NCBI RefSeq assembly: GCF_018889995.1
Contig: NZ_CP076547.1
Span: 744,001-808,000 of the forward strand
Length of the DNA: 64,000 bases
From: Subtercola sp. PAMC28395
GTDB taxonomy: Bacteria; Actinomycetota; Actinomycetes; Actinomycetales; Microbacteriaceae
Direction of reading: 5' to 3'
Shown here piece after piece: positions 1 to 8,509 of this stretch. A program made the translations under genes and the position numbers. How positions within the stretch are numbered: the first letter of the stretch is position 1; every line of letters starts with the position of its first letter. Under the pieces are notes generated by a model, which was not told where the DNA came from, did not search any database, and saw nothing but the letters and a program-made list of their open reading frames with translations.

Positions 1-1
1 C

Positions 2-733
2 GATATCGATATTCACGTCGACGCGGCCAGCGGCGGCTTCGTCGCGCCATTCTGCGCCCCGGGCATCCGGTTCGACTTTCGCCTTCCCCGGGTCAGATCG
101 CTGAATGTCTCCGGACACAAGACCGGACTCGCGCCCCTCGGCAGCGGCTGGGTGATCTGGCGTGAGGCAGCCGACCTGCCCCAGGAGTTGGTCTTCAACG
201 TGAACTACCTCGGCGGCCAGCTGCCCACGTTCAACCTGAACTTCTCCCGCCCGGGCGGGCAGGTCGTCGCGTCGTACTACAACTTCCTTCGACTGGGCAA
301 AGAGGGGTACCGAAAAGTGCAGTCGGCAACGTATGCGGTCGCGAAGCACCTGAGTGCGGGCATCCGGAGCACGGGCCGTTTCGACATCGTCTTCGATGGC
401 GACCCGCTGAAAGGCATTCCCGCGGTCACGTGGAAACAGAACAGCCAGGAATGCCCATTCAACCTCTTCGATCTCGCCGAAGAGCTTCGGACCCGCGGTT
501 GGCTCGTACCCGCGTACACGCTGCCGCCCGACCAGCAGGAGGTGACCGTGCAGCGCATCATCGTGCGCCACGGCCTCAGCATCGACATGGCCGATCTGCT
601 GCTCACCGATCTGCGGCACGCCATCGCTAAACTGGATGCCCGGCCGCCGTCTCGGCCGCTGACCGCTGCTGAGGCACCGAGCTTCAGTCACACCGGCACC
701 GTCGCGGTTCCCGATGCGCTGGTGCTCTCGTGA
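2..733 (+). CDS. gadB: Glutamate decarboxylase, C-terminal part (5' end outside window)
   Basis: Pyridoxal-phosphate enzyme that decarboxylates glutamate to GABA, consuming a cytosolic proton. The frame is open from base 2 and gives about 243 residues, roughly the second half of a ~466-residue enzyme. Seen: HVDAASGGF with the cofactor-region Asp, then the PLP lysine in NVSGHKTGLAPLG (visible codon 40). After it come NYLGG, NFSRPGGQV and a C-terminal SFSHT; the His in that motif corresponds to the autoinhibitory His of E. coli GadB. A short extra tail follows. The stop overlaps the antiporter start (GTGA), so the two are co-translated. Family identity is very strong; regulation is not visible because the promoter is outside the window. 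Confidence 0.95.
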   Translation, partial: DIDIHVDAASGGFVAPFCAPGIRFDFRLPRVRSLNVSGHKTGLAPLGSGWVIWREAADLPQELVFNVNYLGGQLPTFNLNFSRPGGQVVASYYNFLRLGKEGYRKVQSATYAVAKHLSAGIRSTGRFDIVFDGDPLKGIPAVTWKQNSQECPFNLFDLAEELRTRGWLVPAYTLPPDQQEVTVQRIIVRHGLSIDMADLLLTDLRHAIAKLDARPPSRPLTAAEAPSFSHTGTVAVPDALVLS

Positions 734-2319
734 GCGAGAAGCCCGCGAAGCGCAGTTCGTTCGAACCGAAGCGCCGGAAAGTCGTCATGACGGTTCCCAC
801 CGTCGCGTTCCTGACGGCCGCAGCGGTGGTGACGAGCCTGCGCGGGTTGCCGGTGATGGCCAAAGAAGAACTGACGATGTTCGTGTACATCGGGTTCGCC
901 ACCATTCTGTTCCTCATTCCCGCAGCCCTCATCTCGGCAGAGCTCGGCAGCGCCTTCGCCGACCGTAAGGGTGGGGTCTACACCTGGATCGGTGAGGCCT
1001 TCGGCCAGCGCTGGGGCTTCGTGGGCATCTGGTTGCAGTGGATCCAGAACGTTGTGTGGTACCCGACCGGGCTGGCCTTCGCCGCTGCAGCCGCCGCCTA
1101 CGCACTAAACCAGGCGGGGCTCGCCGAAGCTCACATCTACGTCGGTGTGTTCTGCATCGTCAGCTATTGGCTGGCGACGCTCCTCGCCTTTCGGGGCAAC
1201 GCGATGCTTGCGCGAGTTGCGAAATACGGCTTCATGGTAGGCACGGTCGTGCCGGGTGCAGTATTGCTGGGGCTCTTCATCTACTGGGCAGCGACCGGCC
1301 ACGCCATGGGCTGGGCGACAGCGACCGATCCCGCCGTGTCGACCACGGTCGGAGACGTGACTACGCCGCGGCTCCTCCCACTGCTCACCGGGCTTGGCTC
1401 GCTCGCCTTCCTCGGCAACATCATGCTGCTCTTCGCAGGTGTCGAGGTCCAGGCCGTGCACGTGCAGGACATGAAGAACCCGCGCCGGGGTTTCCCTGCG
1501 GCGATGCTACTCGCGTCGGCGATCTCAGTGGCCGTCTTCTTGTTCGGTTCGATCGCCCTTGCTGGCCTTGTGCCGTACAACGACCTCGTCTTGCAGACCG
1601 GTGTCTTCGATGCGATGCGCACGGTGCTCGTCGGCCTCTGGAACATGAACTGGCTCCTGCAGATCCTTGCCGTGCTCGTCTGTTACGGAGCGCTCAGCGG
1701 CGCGCTCGCCTGGATCTCTGCGCCGAGCCGGGCGCTGCTCACCACCGCGCACGACGGCCTGCTGCCCCCCATTCTGCAGAAGACCAACAAGGTGGGTATC
1801 CAGCGCAACATCTTGATTCTCCAGGCAATCATCGTCACGGCTGTTTCGTCGATCTACCTGTTCACAGCTGACGTGAGCGGGGCGTTCTTCCTCATCTCCA
1901 CCGTCACGATCAGCCTCTACATCGTGATGTACATGTTCATGTACGCCGCGGCAATCCGCCTCCGATACACCCAACCCGACCTGCCTCGCGCCTTCCGGAT
2001 CCCGGGAGGCAAGCCGGGGATGTGGATCGTCGCAGGAATCGGGTTTCTCGCGGTGGCGTTCTCCCTCCTCGTGTCATTCTTTCCGCCGACCCAGCTTCCC
2101 ATCGGGAATCCGACGACGTATGTCGCCCTTGTCGCCGGCGGCCTCGTGGTCTTCGTTGCCGCTGCGCTGCTGATATTCCACTTCAAGAAGCCGAGCTGGC
2201 GTGCCGCAGAGCACGACCAGGGGCCCCGTGAGAACAGCTTTGCGACTGTGGCACCGACCACCCCGGTGAATCCCCCGAACAACACAACCGACCGTCAACC
2301 GGTCGAGACAGGCGTCTGA
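730..2319 (+). CDS. gadC: APC-superfamily glutamate/GABA antiporter (GadC-like)
   Basis: Polytopic amino-acid antiporter of 529 residues, close to the ~511 of E. coli GadC. By family knowledge it imports glutamate and exports GABA, completing the proton-consuming cycle with the decarboxylase. The N-terminus has a basic cytosolic segment, then about twelve hydrophobic helices; the APC motif region around MTVPTVAFLTAAAVVTSLRG marks TM1. A hydrophilic, Pro/Thr-rich C-terminal tail of about 45 residues follows the last helix, where GadC carries its pH-gating plug. The GTG start overlaps the gadB stop by 4 nt. The exact substrate pair is inferred from this linkage; a related YjeM-type carrier cannot be excluded by reading alone. 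Confidence 0.9.
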   Translation: MSEKPAKRSSFEPKRRKVVMTVPTVAFLTAAAVVTSLRGLPVMAKEELTMFVYIGFATILFLIPAALISAELGSAFADRKGGVYTWIGEAFGQRWGFVGIWLQWIQNVVWYPTGLAFAAAAAAYALNQAGLAEAHIYVGVFCIVSYWLATLLAFRGNAMLARVAKYGFMVGTVVPGAVLLGLFIYWAATGHAMGWATATDPAVSTTVGDVTTPRLLPLLTGLGSLAFLGNIMLLFAGVEVQAVHVQDMKNPRRGFPAAMLLASAISVAVFLFGSIALAGLVPYNDLVLQTGVFDAMRTVLVGLWNMNWLLQILAVLVCYGALSGALAWISAPSRALLTTAHDGLLPPILQKTNKVGIQRNILILQAIIVTAVSSIYLFTADVSGAFFLISTVTISLYIVMYMFMYAAAIRLRYTQPDLPRAFRIPGGKPGMWIVAGIGFLAVAFSLLVSFFPPTQLPIGNPTTYVALVAGGLVVFVAAALLIFHFKKPSWRAAEHDQGPRENSFATVAPTTPVNPPNNTTDRQPVETGV

Positions 2320-2321
2320 CG

Positions 2322-2471
2322 ATGACCGACACAACACCAGAGCGGTCCGACCGCATCGAGAGCGCAGAAGACGCGCTGGAGGAGCAGATCGTCAACGAAC
2401 TGCTCCTGGCTCACGGACTCCTTCAGCTTCCTGATGCCACGCCATCAGACGGCCCAGCTCCGGCACCGTGA
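2322..2471 (+). CDS. 49-residue acidic small protein of the gad operon
   Basis: A short ATG-to-TGA frame that starts 2 nt after the gadC stop. Codon use is like its neighbours (C/G third positions). The product is 49 residues, beginning MTDTTPERSDRIESAEDALE. The middle, roughly residues 12-37, could form an amphipathic helix (EDALEEQIVNELLLAHGLLQL); the end is Pro/Ala rich. No signal peptide, membrane segment or known domain is recognisable. Tight spacing to gadC suggests translational coupling and a role linked to the antiporter or decarboxylase, but that is inference. No independent Shine-Dalgarno is obvious. Confidence 0.6.
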   Translation: MTDTTPERSDRIESAEDALEEQIVNELLLAHGLLQLPDATPSDGPAPAP

Positions 2472-2476
2472 ACCAG

Positions 2477-3061
2477 CTATGACCGACGCACCGGTACTCT
2501 GACCGTCTCGCGGCGACTGTAGAACTCGATGAGTGCGCCAGAACCGCCATCGGCATCGGCTTCTTCTCGGCGGCGCGTGCGCGGTTCGCCGTTCATGAAC
2601 ACGTCGGTCGTCGTGAGGATCACCACAGTGGGGTTCACACCAGCGACGGCCCAGCCTGTGCGCTCGCTCATGATTGCGAATCTCGGGGCCGGCAAGACGT
2701 TCTCCACAATCAGTGCGAGCAATGCAAGCAGCGGAGACGGCTCCTCGAGCAGGGCCAGCTCGACGGTGTTCCCGGCGGCGAGCGATGCTGCGGCATGTCG
2801 TGCGATGCGCGGGGTGCCGCAGCTCGGCGCACACACGATCATCGTGGAACCTATCGGTGCCGTGCCCGTCAACACCAGTTCGTCTGCGGTGATTGTGAGC
2901 ATCACGGGATGCGTGGCTCTGCAGAGGTCGGCCACCGAGAAGAAGTAGTCGGCGACTCGCGTTATCTCCGTTGTCGAGCCCGCAGATCTCTTCGTCGACG
3001 TGACAGCACTGCCACCATTGATCAGCAGTTGTTCACCGATCTGCCTCAATGCCACTCGCAT
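2477..3061 (-). CDS. Hypothetical protein, 194 residues
   Basis: Unrecognised soluble protein. I chose the ATG at 3061 (MRVALRQIGEQLLINGG) because residues upstream in the same frame are Ser/Arg-rich, read like out-of-frame sequence and overlap the better-looking frame of the next upstream gene. The body alternates hydrophobic strands (VMLTITADELVLTG, STMIVCAP) with helices (SPLLALLALIVENVLP), suggesting an alpha/beta fold; no catalytic motif stands out. The stop lies 5 nt from the convergent 49-residue gene. It probably forms a transcription unit with the 46-residue frame just upstream. Function unknown. Confidence 0.5.
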   Translation of the reverse strand: MRVALRQIGEQLLINGGSAVTSTKRSAGSTTEITRVADYFFSVADLCRATHPVMLTITADELVLTGTAPIGSTMIVCAPSCGTPRIARHAAASLAAGNTVELALLEEPSPLLALLALIVENVLPAPRFAIMSERTGWAVAGVNPTVVILTTTDVFMNGEPRTRRREEADADGGSGALIEFYSRRETVRVPVRRS

Positions 3062-3110
3062 CAGCTGAATGCCAGCGCGCTGAGCAGGGCGACCCTGTTC
3101 GCTGGGCCGT

Positions 3111-3251
3111 TCATTGGTCGTGATTCGCCGACGTCGGCTCGAACTCGACCTGGAACGACGTGGTTCCGGTGAAGAGCACGTTGCCCGGGTCGCTCCAGCC
3201 GATGACGACGGCGATCTCTTCACTGTTCGGGTCAGTGCGCGTGGCTACCAT
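3111..3251 (-). CDS. Hypothetical small protein, 46 residues
   Basis: Short frame with the ATG at 3251 preceded by AGGGA about 7 nt upstream. Translation begins MVATRTDPNSEEIAVVIGWS and ends in EPTSANHDQ; it looks like a small beta-rich protein with no membrane segment. It lies 49 nt upstream of the 194-residue gene on the same strand and is probably co-transcribed with it. A longer start at 3302 is possible but has no ribosome-binding site. No family recognised; reality rests on codon use and the ribosome-binding site only. Confidence 0.4.
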   Translation of the reverse strand: MVATRTDPNSEEIAVVIGWSDPGNVLFTGTTSFQVEFEPTSANHDQ

Positions 3252-3359
3252 GAGAATCCCTGCTTGAGGACGGCATATATCCGTCGCCAAGGATTGGAGC
3301 AACTATCTGGACTGTAGCAGTTCAGTGGCGCGATTCGGGGGCCGATTCTGAAGTCGTGG

Positions 3360-4259
3360 TCAGTTCCAGAGGGTGAGCTTGTCGGGGTTCAGCACCATAC
3401 GAACATTCGTAACCAGTCCAGCGCCGACTTCGAGCGTCACGACGCCTACAATGCGTCCCTCTCTCCAAAGAGCGAATCCGAGCCCGTCGTTCGTCTGCTG
3501 CTCGAGCACGTCAACTCCCCCGCCCTTGCTCAGCACGCCCAACAGGAACCTCGAAACTCGGTCGGCACCAGAGACCGGGTGGCGCGCCGCAGAGACTCTA
3601 CCGCCCCCGTCAGAGCTCAGCACCACGTTCGGGTCGAGAGTGCGGATCAAGGACAGAAGGTCTCCTGAGCGGTTCGCTTCGGCGAACGCGCGCACGACCC
3701 GGTCGTGCTCTGGCCTCGGTACGTCCCGGGTCTTCTGCATCTGCACACGAGCGCGCGCGGAGGTTGCGAGCTGGCGGCAGGCCGCGGGCGACCTGCCCAC
3801 GATCTCGGCGATCTCCGCGAACGGCACGGCGAACACGTCGTGCAGAACGAAAACCACGCGCTCGGCTGGAGTCAGGAGTTCGAGCACCAGGGGGAGCGCC
3901 GTGCTGACCGAGTCATCCAGTGTGACGCGGTCGAGCGGGTCGACGGGCAGGCTGGCGAACGTCGAGACCGGCAGGGGCTCCGGCAACCACGGCCCGACGT
4001 AGCATTCGCGACGCGCCCGCGCAGACCCGAGCATGTCCAAGCAGATGCGGCTTGCGGCGCGCGTGAGCCAGGCGGCGGGTACGTCGACGCGATCACGGTC
4101 GGCCTGCGCCATTCGGTACCACCGGACGTAGGTCTCCTGCACGGCGTCTTCGGCCTCGGTGAGGGTACCGAGCATCCGGAATGCCAGCGAAAGCAGCTGA
4201 CGGCGTTCACCGATGAGCTCGGCGTCGATATCGCTCTCCGCTGCATCGTATTCGGTCAT
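3360..4259 (-). CDS. ECF41-family RNA polymerase sigma factor with SnoaL-like C-terminal domain
   Basis: Extracytoplasmic-function sigma factor, 299 residues. Residues ~15-80 form sigma region 2 (AFRMLGTLTEAEDAVQETYVRW) and ~110-165 region 4 (LTPAERVVFVLHDVFAVPFAEIAEIVGRSPAACRQ, read in two parts). The linker has the ECF41 hallmark GPWLPEP. The C-terminal extension is a SnoaL-like fold with the other two ECF41 signatures, DGGGR and NPDKL. In this family the extension, not an anti-sigma factor, controls activity. The ATG at 4259 has AGGAG upstream; in-frame codons farther upstream run through the promoter region and are not used. Divergent from its likely target operon, with its own ECF41-type promoter. 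Confidence 0.92.
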   Translation of the reverse strand: MTEYDAAESDIDAELIGERRQLLSLAFRMLGTLTEAEDAVQETYVRWYRMAQADRDRVDVPAAWLTRAASRICLDMLGSARARRECYVGPWLPEPLPVSTFASLPVDPLDRVTLDDSVSTALPLVLELLTPAERVVFVLHDVFAVPFAEIAEIVGRSPAACRQLATSARARVQMQKTRDVPRPEHDRVVRAFAEANRSGDLLSLIRTLDPNVVLSSDGGGRVSAARHPVSGADRVSRFLLGVLSKGGGVDVLEQQTNDGLGFALWREGRIVGVVTLEVGAGLVTNVRMVLNPDKLTLWN

Positions 4260-4283
4260 GAACCCAACTCCTCTTACCGTCAC

Positions 4284-4310
4284 GACGATGCAGAGGCTGC
4301 CAATGTGAGG
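4284..4310 (-). promoter_or_regulatory. Candidate ECF41-type promoter for the sigma factor gene (autoregulation)
   Basis: On the minus strand the -35-like CCTCACA (4310-4304) and the -10 element CGTC (4287-4284) are separated by exactly 16 nt. The published ECF41 consensus is TGTCACA-N16-CGTC; here five of seven -35 positions and all of the -10 match. A start point about 8 nt downstream would leave a leader of roughly 17 nt carrying the AGGAG site before the ATG at 4259. Confidence 0.7.
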
Positions 4311-4315
4311 TCTGG

Positions 4316-4342
4316 ACTCACACTTCGGGTGGCTGCGTCGTC
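4316..4342 (+). promoter_or_regulatory. Candidate ECF41-type promoter for the membrane protein/oxidoreductase operon
   Basis: ACTCACA (4316-4322), 16 nt, CGTC (4339-4342): the same spacing and elements as the divergent copy, five of seven at -35 and four of four at -10 against TGTCACA-N16-CGTC. Both copies continue as CGTCGTGA. Expected transcription start is near 4349-4352, which coincides with the ATG at 4352, implying leaderless translation. Confidence 0.7.
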
Positions 4343-4351
4343 GTGATAAGT

Positions 4352-4777
4352 ATGAACACACCTTTTCGGCGAGTGATTCTCTCGCTCACCGCGGTCATCG
4401 GGCTCTGCGTGGGCATTTGGGCGGAGTTCTTCCACCGCTCGTTCTACGACACGTTCCCTGGCCTCGGGTTGCACTGGCTCATTATGATGGGCCCGTTCAA
4501 CGACCACCTCATCAGCGATGTGGGCAGCTTCTACCTCGCACTGTCGGCGATCAGCATCACCGCGATCTTCACGCGCTCTGCGTTCCCTGGCCGGCTGGCG
4601 GGGCTTGGCTGGGCGATCTTCGGTGTGCTGCACTTCTACTACCACGCCACCAATCTCATGGGAAGCACGACCGACAGGGTCGGAAACCTGGTCACGCTCG
4701 GCCTCAGCGCCCTTCTGGGCATCATCCTCCTGTTTCCCTCCCGCAGACCACTCACCACGAAGGAGAACCCCCAGTGA
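4352..4777 (+). CDS. Small integral membrane protein, probable ECF41 target
   Basis: Membrane protein of 141 residues with four predicted helices (around residues 8-26, 50-75, 80-100 and 110-130). Short polar loops hold His/Asp/Tyr residues, e.g. FHRSFYDTFPGLGLHW and HFYYHATNL. I take the ATG at 4352 rather than the in-frame GTG at 4343, because the candidate ECF41 -10 element ends at 4342 and transcription would begin at or near the ATG. The stop overlaps the next start by 4 nt (GTGA). No function can be assigned; conserved linkage to an oxidoreductase under an ECF41 factor suggests a redox or envelope stress role (inference). Confidence 0.75.
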   Translation: MNTPFRRVILSLTAVIGLCVGIWAEFFHRSFYDTFPGLGLHWLIMMGPFNDHLISDVGSFYLALSAISITAIFTRSAFPGRLAGLGWAIFGVLHFYYHATNLMGSTTDRVGNLVTLGLSALLGIILLFPSRRPLTTKENPQ

Positions 4778-5562
4778 AGATCGCCATCGTCGGCGCAAGC
4801 GGAACCATCGGCCGTTACGTCGAGACCGCAGCGCGTGCCGCCGGGCACGAGACCCTCGCGATGACCCGGGCGTCGGGCGTCGACCTCAGCACCGCGACCA
4901 CGGCCTCTGCCGACAGCCTGGCCGAGCGGCTGGCCGGTGTCGACGCCGTCATCGATGTCACCTCGACGGGCAGCCTGTCAACGGCGGTCGCCGTCTCGTT
5001 CTTCAGCACCGTGACGCAGAATCTTCTCGCTGCCGAACGCCGGGCCGGGGTGCCGCACCACGTCGCGCTCTCCATCATCGGTGCCGCAGCAGCAGACTCT
5101 GGTTATTACGCAGGCAAAGCGGCACAAGAACGAGAAATCATGAAATCAGGCGATGGATGGTCGCTGCTCCGCGCCTCGCAATTCCACGAGTTCGCCCAGC
5201 AGAGCGTGGCTCGAGGCACTGGCGTCGGCATCCAGCTCGTACCCGCGATGCGCTCCCAGCCGATCGCGGCCGCCGAGGTCGCCGCCGAGCTCCTTCGCAT
5301 CGCCACCGCCGAGCCGATCGGCCTGGCACCCGATCTCGCCGGCCCCCTCCAAGAGAGCATGCCCGATATGGTGCGCCGGTATCTCCGATCCCTCGGGCTA
5401 CGCCGCCCGGTGCTGGGGGTCGCTCTGCCCGGGGCAATGGGCAGAGCGATGCGCAACGGCGGCCTGTTGCCGGCGCCGGGCACCCGGCTCGGCCAGCAGA
5501 GCTTTCAGCAGTGGCTCGAGCAGCGTGCGGCCGATCGCCCACCGCGTCATCCTCAGGGATGA
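4774..5562 (+). CDS. NmrA-like NAD(P)-binding oxidoreductase
   Basis: Atypical short-chain/NmrA-family protein of 262 residues. It opens directly with the Rossmann dinucleotide motif IAIVGASGTIGRYV, followed by a short strand-helix pattern, VDAVIDVTSTG, and YYAGKAAQERE, where the Tyr and Lys sit near the family's YxxxK position. The C-terminal third (roughly 180-262) is the variable substrate-binding part. It starts with GTG inside the end of the membrane protein gene, so the two are translationally coupled. ECF41 factors are known to be encoded beside, and to control, oxidoreductase/epimerase genes, which fits this location. The substrate is unknown. Confidence 0.85.
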   Translation: MKIAIVGASGTIGRYVETAARAAGHETLAMTRASGVDLSTATTASADSLAERLAGVDAVIDVTSTGSLSTAVAVSFFSTVTQNLLAAERRAGVPHHVALSIIGAAAADSGYYAGKAAQEREIMKSGDGWSLLRASQFHEFAQQSVARGTGVGIQLVPAMRSQPIAAAEVAAELLRIATAEPIGLAPDLAGPLQESMPDMVRRYLRSLGLRRPVLGVALPGAMGRAMRNGGLLPAPGTRLGQQSFQQWLEQRAADRPPRHPQG

Positions 5563-5669
5563 TCGAAGAATCACTCGCTCGTTCGATGCCGCCGCGACGG
5601 CAGAACCCTAGAGTGGCGAGTGAACCTGCCGCAGAACTCTCCGGTGCAGGCAGACAGGAACGTCTCACC

Positions 5670-6170
5670 ATGACCCAGAATTCGCAGAGCACGCCCGTGA
5701 AAGGCCCGGGAAACCGCCTCGTCGATGTGCTCGGACTCGACTTTCCGCTCGGCACAAACCAACCGGGCGTCGTGCGGTTCATCGTCGCGACCGTGGTTGC
5801 CGTCGTGGCCTCACTCGCCGCCTGCGCTGCGCTCGCCCAGCTGGGCGTCGTGCTCTTCCCTTCAACGAAGGGCTACGAGCACTACGGTTTCGGCGACTAT
5901 GGAAAACTCACCATCATCGGGGTGATTCTTGCATCGCTCGCGTGGCCGATCGTCACCCTGCTCAGCACCCGCGCGAGGCGCCTCTACTTCTGGCTCGCCG
6001 TGATCGTGACGATCGTCGGGTTTGCCCCCGACGTCTGGATCCTCTACAAGGGGCAACCGGCTGGAGGAGTGTTCATCCTGGTGCTCATGCACATCGCGCT
6101 GGCGTTGATCACCTTTCCGGCGCTGGTGTTCATCGCGCCCCAGCGCGCGTCGCGACCGGTGCTTTCCTAG
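5670..6170 (+). CDS. DUF6069-like four-helix membrane protein
   Basis: Integral membrane protein of 166 residues with a soluble N-terminal segment of about 33 residues. Four hydrophobic helices follow (VVRFIVATVVAVVASLAA, LTIIGVILASLAWPIV, YFWLAVIVTIVGFAP, FILVLMHIALALITFPAL). The layout resembles DUF6069 proteins of actinobacteria; the assignment is by resemblance only. The ATG at 5670 is used because the frame upstream is poor in coding character and ends the shadow of the preceding gene. It lies 107 nt after the oxidoreductase gene, so it may have its own promoter. It ends 12 nt from the convergent fgd gene. Confidence 0.6.
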   Translation: MTQNSQSTPVKGPGNRLVDVLGLDFPLGTNQPGVVRFIVATVVAVVASLAACAALAQLGVVLFPSTKGYEHYGFGDYGKLTIIGVILASLAWPIVTLLSTRARRLYFWLAVIVTIVGFAPDVWILYKGQPAGGVFILVLMHIALALITFPALVFIAPQRASRPVLS

Positions 6171-6182
6171 CAGGTCGCTCGG

Positions 6183-7202
6183 TCAGAGGGCACGCAACCG
6201 GGGGGCCAGGTCACGCTCGAACAGCTCGAGGAAGCGTCGCTGATCCTGGCCGGGGCCGTGGAAGACGAGGTGGTTCAGGCCTGCGTCGAGGTACGGCTTG
6301 ATCGCTGCGACCACGACGTCAGGGTCGTTGCCGACGATCCAGCGCGATGCAATCTGCTCGATCGGCAGGGCGTCGGCCGTTCGCTCCATCTCGATCGGGT
6401 CGGTGATGTCGTGCTTCTGCTCCTTGCTGAGCGACAGCGGCGACCAGAACCTGGTGTTGTCCAGCGCAGTTTCAGCTGAGGTGTCGTACGAGAGCTTGAT
6501 TTCGATCATCCGGTCGATGGCCCCAGGGTCACGGTCGGCCGCAGCTGCGCCCTCGGCCACGGCGGGAAGCAGCTTCTCTGTGTAGAGATCCATGCCTTTG
6601 CCGGAGGTGCAGATGAAGCCGTCCCCCGCGCGCCCGGCATAGCGGGCAACGACCGGGCCGCCGGCTGCGATGTAGACGGGAATCGGATGCTCGGGGCGGT
6701 CGTAGATCGAGGCCCCGTGAGTGGAGTAGTACTCGCCCGCGAAGTCGACCCGTTCGCCGGTCCAGAGTTGCCGCATCAGGTCGACTGCTTCGCGCAGCCG
6801 GGCGAATCGCTCCTTGAATTCGGGCCAGTCCTGGGCGCCGGCGCCGCGGAACCCGGTCGCAACCTCGTTGAGGGCCTCGCCGGTGCCCACGCCGAGCATG
6901 ATGCGCCCCGGATACAGGCACCCCATGGTCGCGAATGCCTGGGCGAGCACCGCCGGGTTGTAGCGGAACGTCGGCGTCATCACCGAGGTACCGATCTGAA
7001 CCGTCGAGGTGCGCTCGCCCACCGCTGCCATCCAGGAAAGGGAGAACGGTGCATGGCCTCCCTCGTGCCGCCACGGCTGGAAGTGGTCTGACACGACCAC
7101 CGATTCCATTCCGTGGCCCTCAGCGGCGACGGCGATCTCGACGAGCTCCCGCGGAGCGAACTGTTCGGCCGAGGCCTTGTAACCGAGTTTCAGGGGGAGC
7201 AT
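6183..7202 (-). CDS. fgd: Coenzyme F420-dependent glucose-6-phosphate dehydrogenase
   Basis: Luciferase-like (LLM) TIM-barrel enzyme of 339 residues that oxidises glucose-6-phosphate to 6-phosphogluconolactone and reduces F420 to F420H2. The sequence is strikingly close to mycobacterial Fgd1: [36 protein letters not shown] (with the catalytic His/Trp), [42 protein letters not shown]. It has a 3-4 residue insertion after [13 protein letters not shown]. The start at 7202 matches the family N-terminus; an ATG three codons upstream (7211) is an alternative and neither has a strong Shine-Dalgarno. It shows that the organism uses F420, and it is divergent from another LLM oxidoreductase that may consume F420H2. 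Confidence 0.93.
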   Translation of the reverse strand: MLPLKLGYKASAEQFAPRELVEIAVAAEGHGMESVVVSDHFQPWRHEGGHAPFSLSWMAAVGERTSTVQIGTSVMTPTFRYNPAVLAQAFATMGCLYPGRIMLGVGTGEALNEVATGFRGAGAQDWPEFKERFARLREAVDLMRQLWTGERVDFAGEYYSTHGASIYDRPEHPIPVYIAAGGPVVARYAGRAGDGFICTSGKGMDLYTEKLLPAVAEGAAAADRDPGAIDRMIEIKLSYDTSAETALDNTRFWSPLSLSKEQKHDITDPIEMERTADALPIEQIASRWIVGNDPDVVVAAIKPYLDAGLNHLVFHGPGQDQRRFLELFERDLAPRLRAL

Positions 7203-7347
7203 GTTTCTCATTTCTCGCGTCGCTTGCGCGGTGCCATGCCGGTCGCGCCATCCAAGCGTATGACGCCGTAGCGCCTCCGCCATGCCTTGATCGCGAATGC
7301 GATGATTGTCTGACATGGGCTTGGGGCCGATGTCGAAGGAGACATCC

Positions 7348-8409
7348 ATGGAAACGACAGCCGTACCACCGAGACTCGGCGTTGTCTTCGGGTATTCGGG
7401 CGAATTTGCCGAAACCGCCCACGAGGCAGTCGAGTACGAACGGATCGGCGTCGACCTTCTCACTGTCGCAGAGGCGTACTCGTTCGACGCGGTCAGTCAG
7501 CTCGGGTACCTCGCCGCGAAAACCACGTCGATCACTCTCGCCTCGGGAATCCTTCCGATCTATTCACGAACCCCCGCCTTACTGGCAATGACAGCTGCCG
7601 GCCTCGACTTCGTCTCCGGCGGCCGATTCGAACTCGGGCTCGGTTCATCCGGACCCCAGGTGATCGAAGGTTTCCACGGCGTGCCGTTCAGCGCTCCCCT
7701 CGGTCGGATTCGCGAGAACGTTGAAATCTGTCGCACTGTGTGGCGCCGCGAGCCGCTCGACCACCAGGGCACCTACTACCAGGCGCCTCTGGGGTCAGAC
7801 AGAGGCCGCGGCCTCGGCAAGCCCCTCAAACTCGTCAATCACCCGGTGCGCTCATCGATCCCCATCACGATCGCCGCCCTGACACCCAAGGCCGTCGCGC
7901 AGGCGGCAGAGATCGCCGACGGGTGGGTGCCGATCTTCTTTCACCCCGAGAAGTCGGCTGCCGCCTGGGGAGGGGCCCTCGCTGAGGGAGCAGCACTTCG
8001 CTCTCCCGAGCTCAAGCCTCTGGACATCATCGCCAAGATGCCCTTCTACATCGGTGACGACGTCGATGAAGCCCTGGAGACGTACCGCCAGACGGTCGCC
8101 CTCTATGTCGGTGGCATGGGCGCACGAGGTGCGAACTTCTACAACGATCTCGCCACCGGGTATGGCTTCGGACCAGAGGCGGCCACCGTGCAGGAGCTGT
8201 ATCTGACCGGTAGGAAAGCCGAAGCGGTCAGCGCACTGCCCGAGGACCTTGTGACGGGCACGTCTCTCATCGGCACCGAATCGCATGTCCGCGATCGTGT
8301 GGCCGCATTACGCGACTCCGGTGTGACCACGGTATCCGTTTCGACCCTCGCACAGACCACCACGGCTCGTATCGAACAGCTCGAGGCTCTTCGCGCGATG
8401 CTCCACTGA
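7348..8409 (+). CDS. LLM-class flavin/F420-dependent oxidoreductase
   Basis: TIM-barrel LLM-family oxidoreductase of 353 residues. Motifs: [14 protein letters not shown] (first strand), [20 protein letters not shown], the glycine-rich [18 protein letters not shown] and [20 protein letters not shown] typical of the cofactor-phosphate site. The ATG at 7348 is preceded by AAGGAG, which decides the start over an ATG at 7306. It is the first gene of a run with a thiolase and a short-chain dehydrogenase. This points to a role in oxidising an acyl-CoA or alicyclic intermediate with F420 or FMN as cofactor (inference). Substrate not identifiable. Confidence 0.85.
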   Translation: METTAVPPRLGVVFGYSGEFAETAHEAVEYERIGVDLLTVAEAYSFDAVSQLGYLAAKTTSITLASGILPIYSRTPALLAMTAAGLDFVSGGRFELGLGSSGPQVIEGFHGVPFSAPLGRIRENVEICRTVWRREPLDHQGTYYQAPLGSDRGRGLGKPLKLVNHPVRSSIPITIAALTPKAVAQAAEIADGWVPIFFHPEKSAAAWGGALAEGAALRSPELKPLDIIAKMPFYIGDDVDEALETYRQTVALYVGGMGARGANFYNDLATGYGFGPEAATVQELYLTGRKAEAVSALPEDLVTGTSLIGTESHVRDRVAALRDSGVTTVSVSTLAQTTTARIEQLEALRAMLH

Positions 8410-8509
8410 TGGCCTGACGACGCCGGCCGGCGCTTCACAGTGTGACCAGACCTTCCACTGTTCACCCTCCACCCGCTGAGAAAGTACCGCAGAGAAAGCG
8501 ATCCACACG

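Noticed and set aside
4417..6170. Two long plus-strand frames (381 and 550 residues) overlapping the ECF41 target operon
   Set aside because: Only their last parts (from 4774 and 5670) have protein character; the upstream residues are out-of-frame readings of neighbouring genes.
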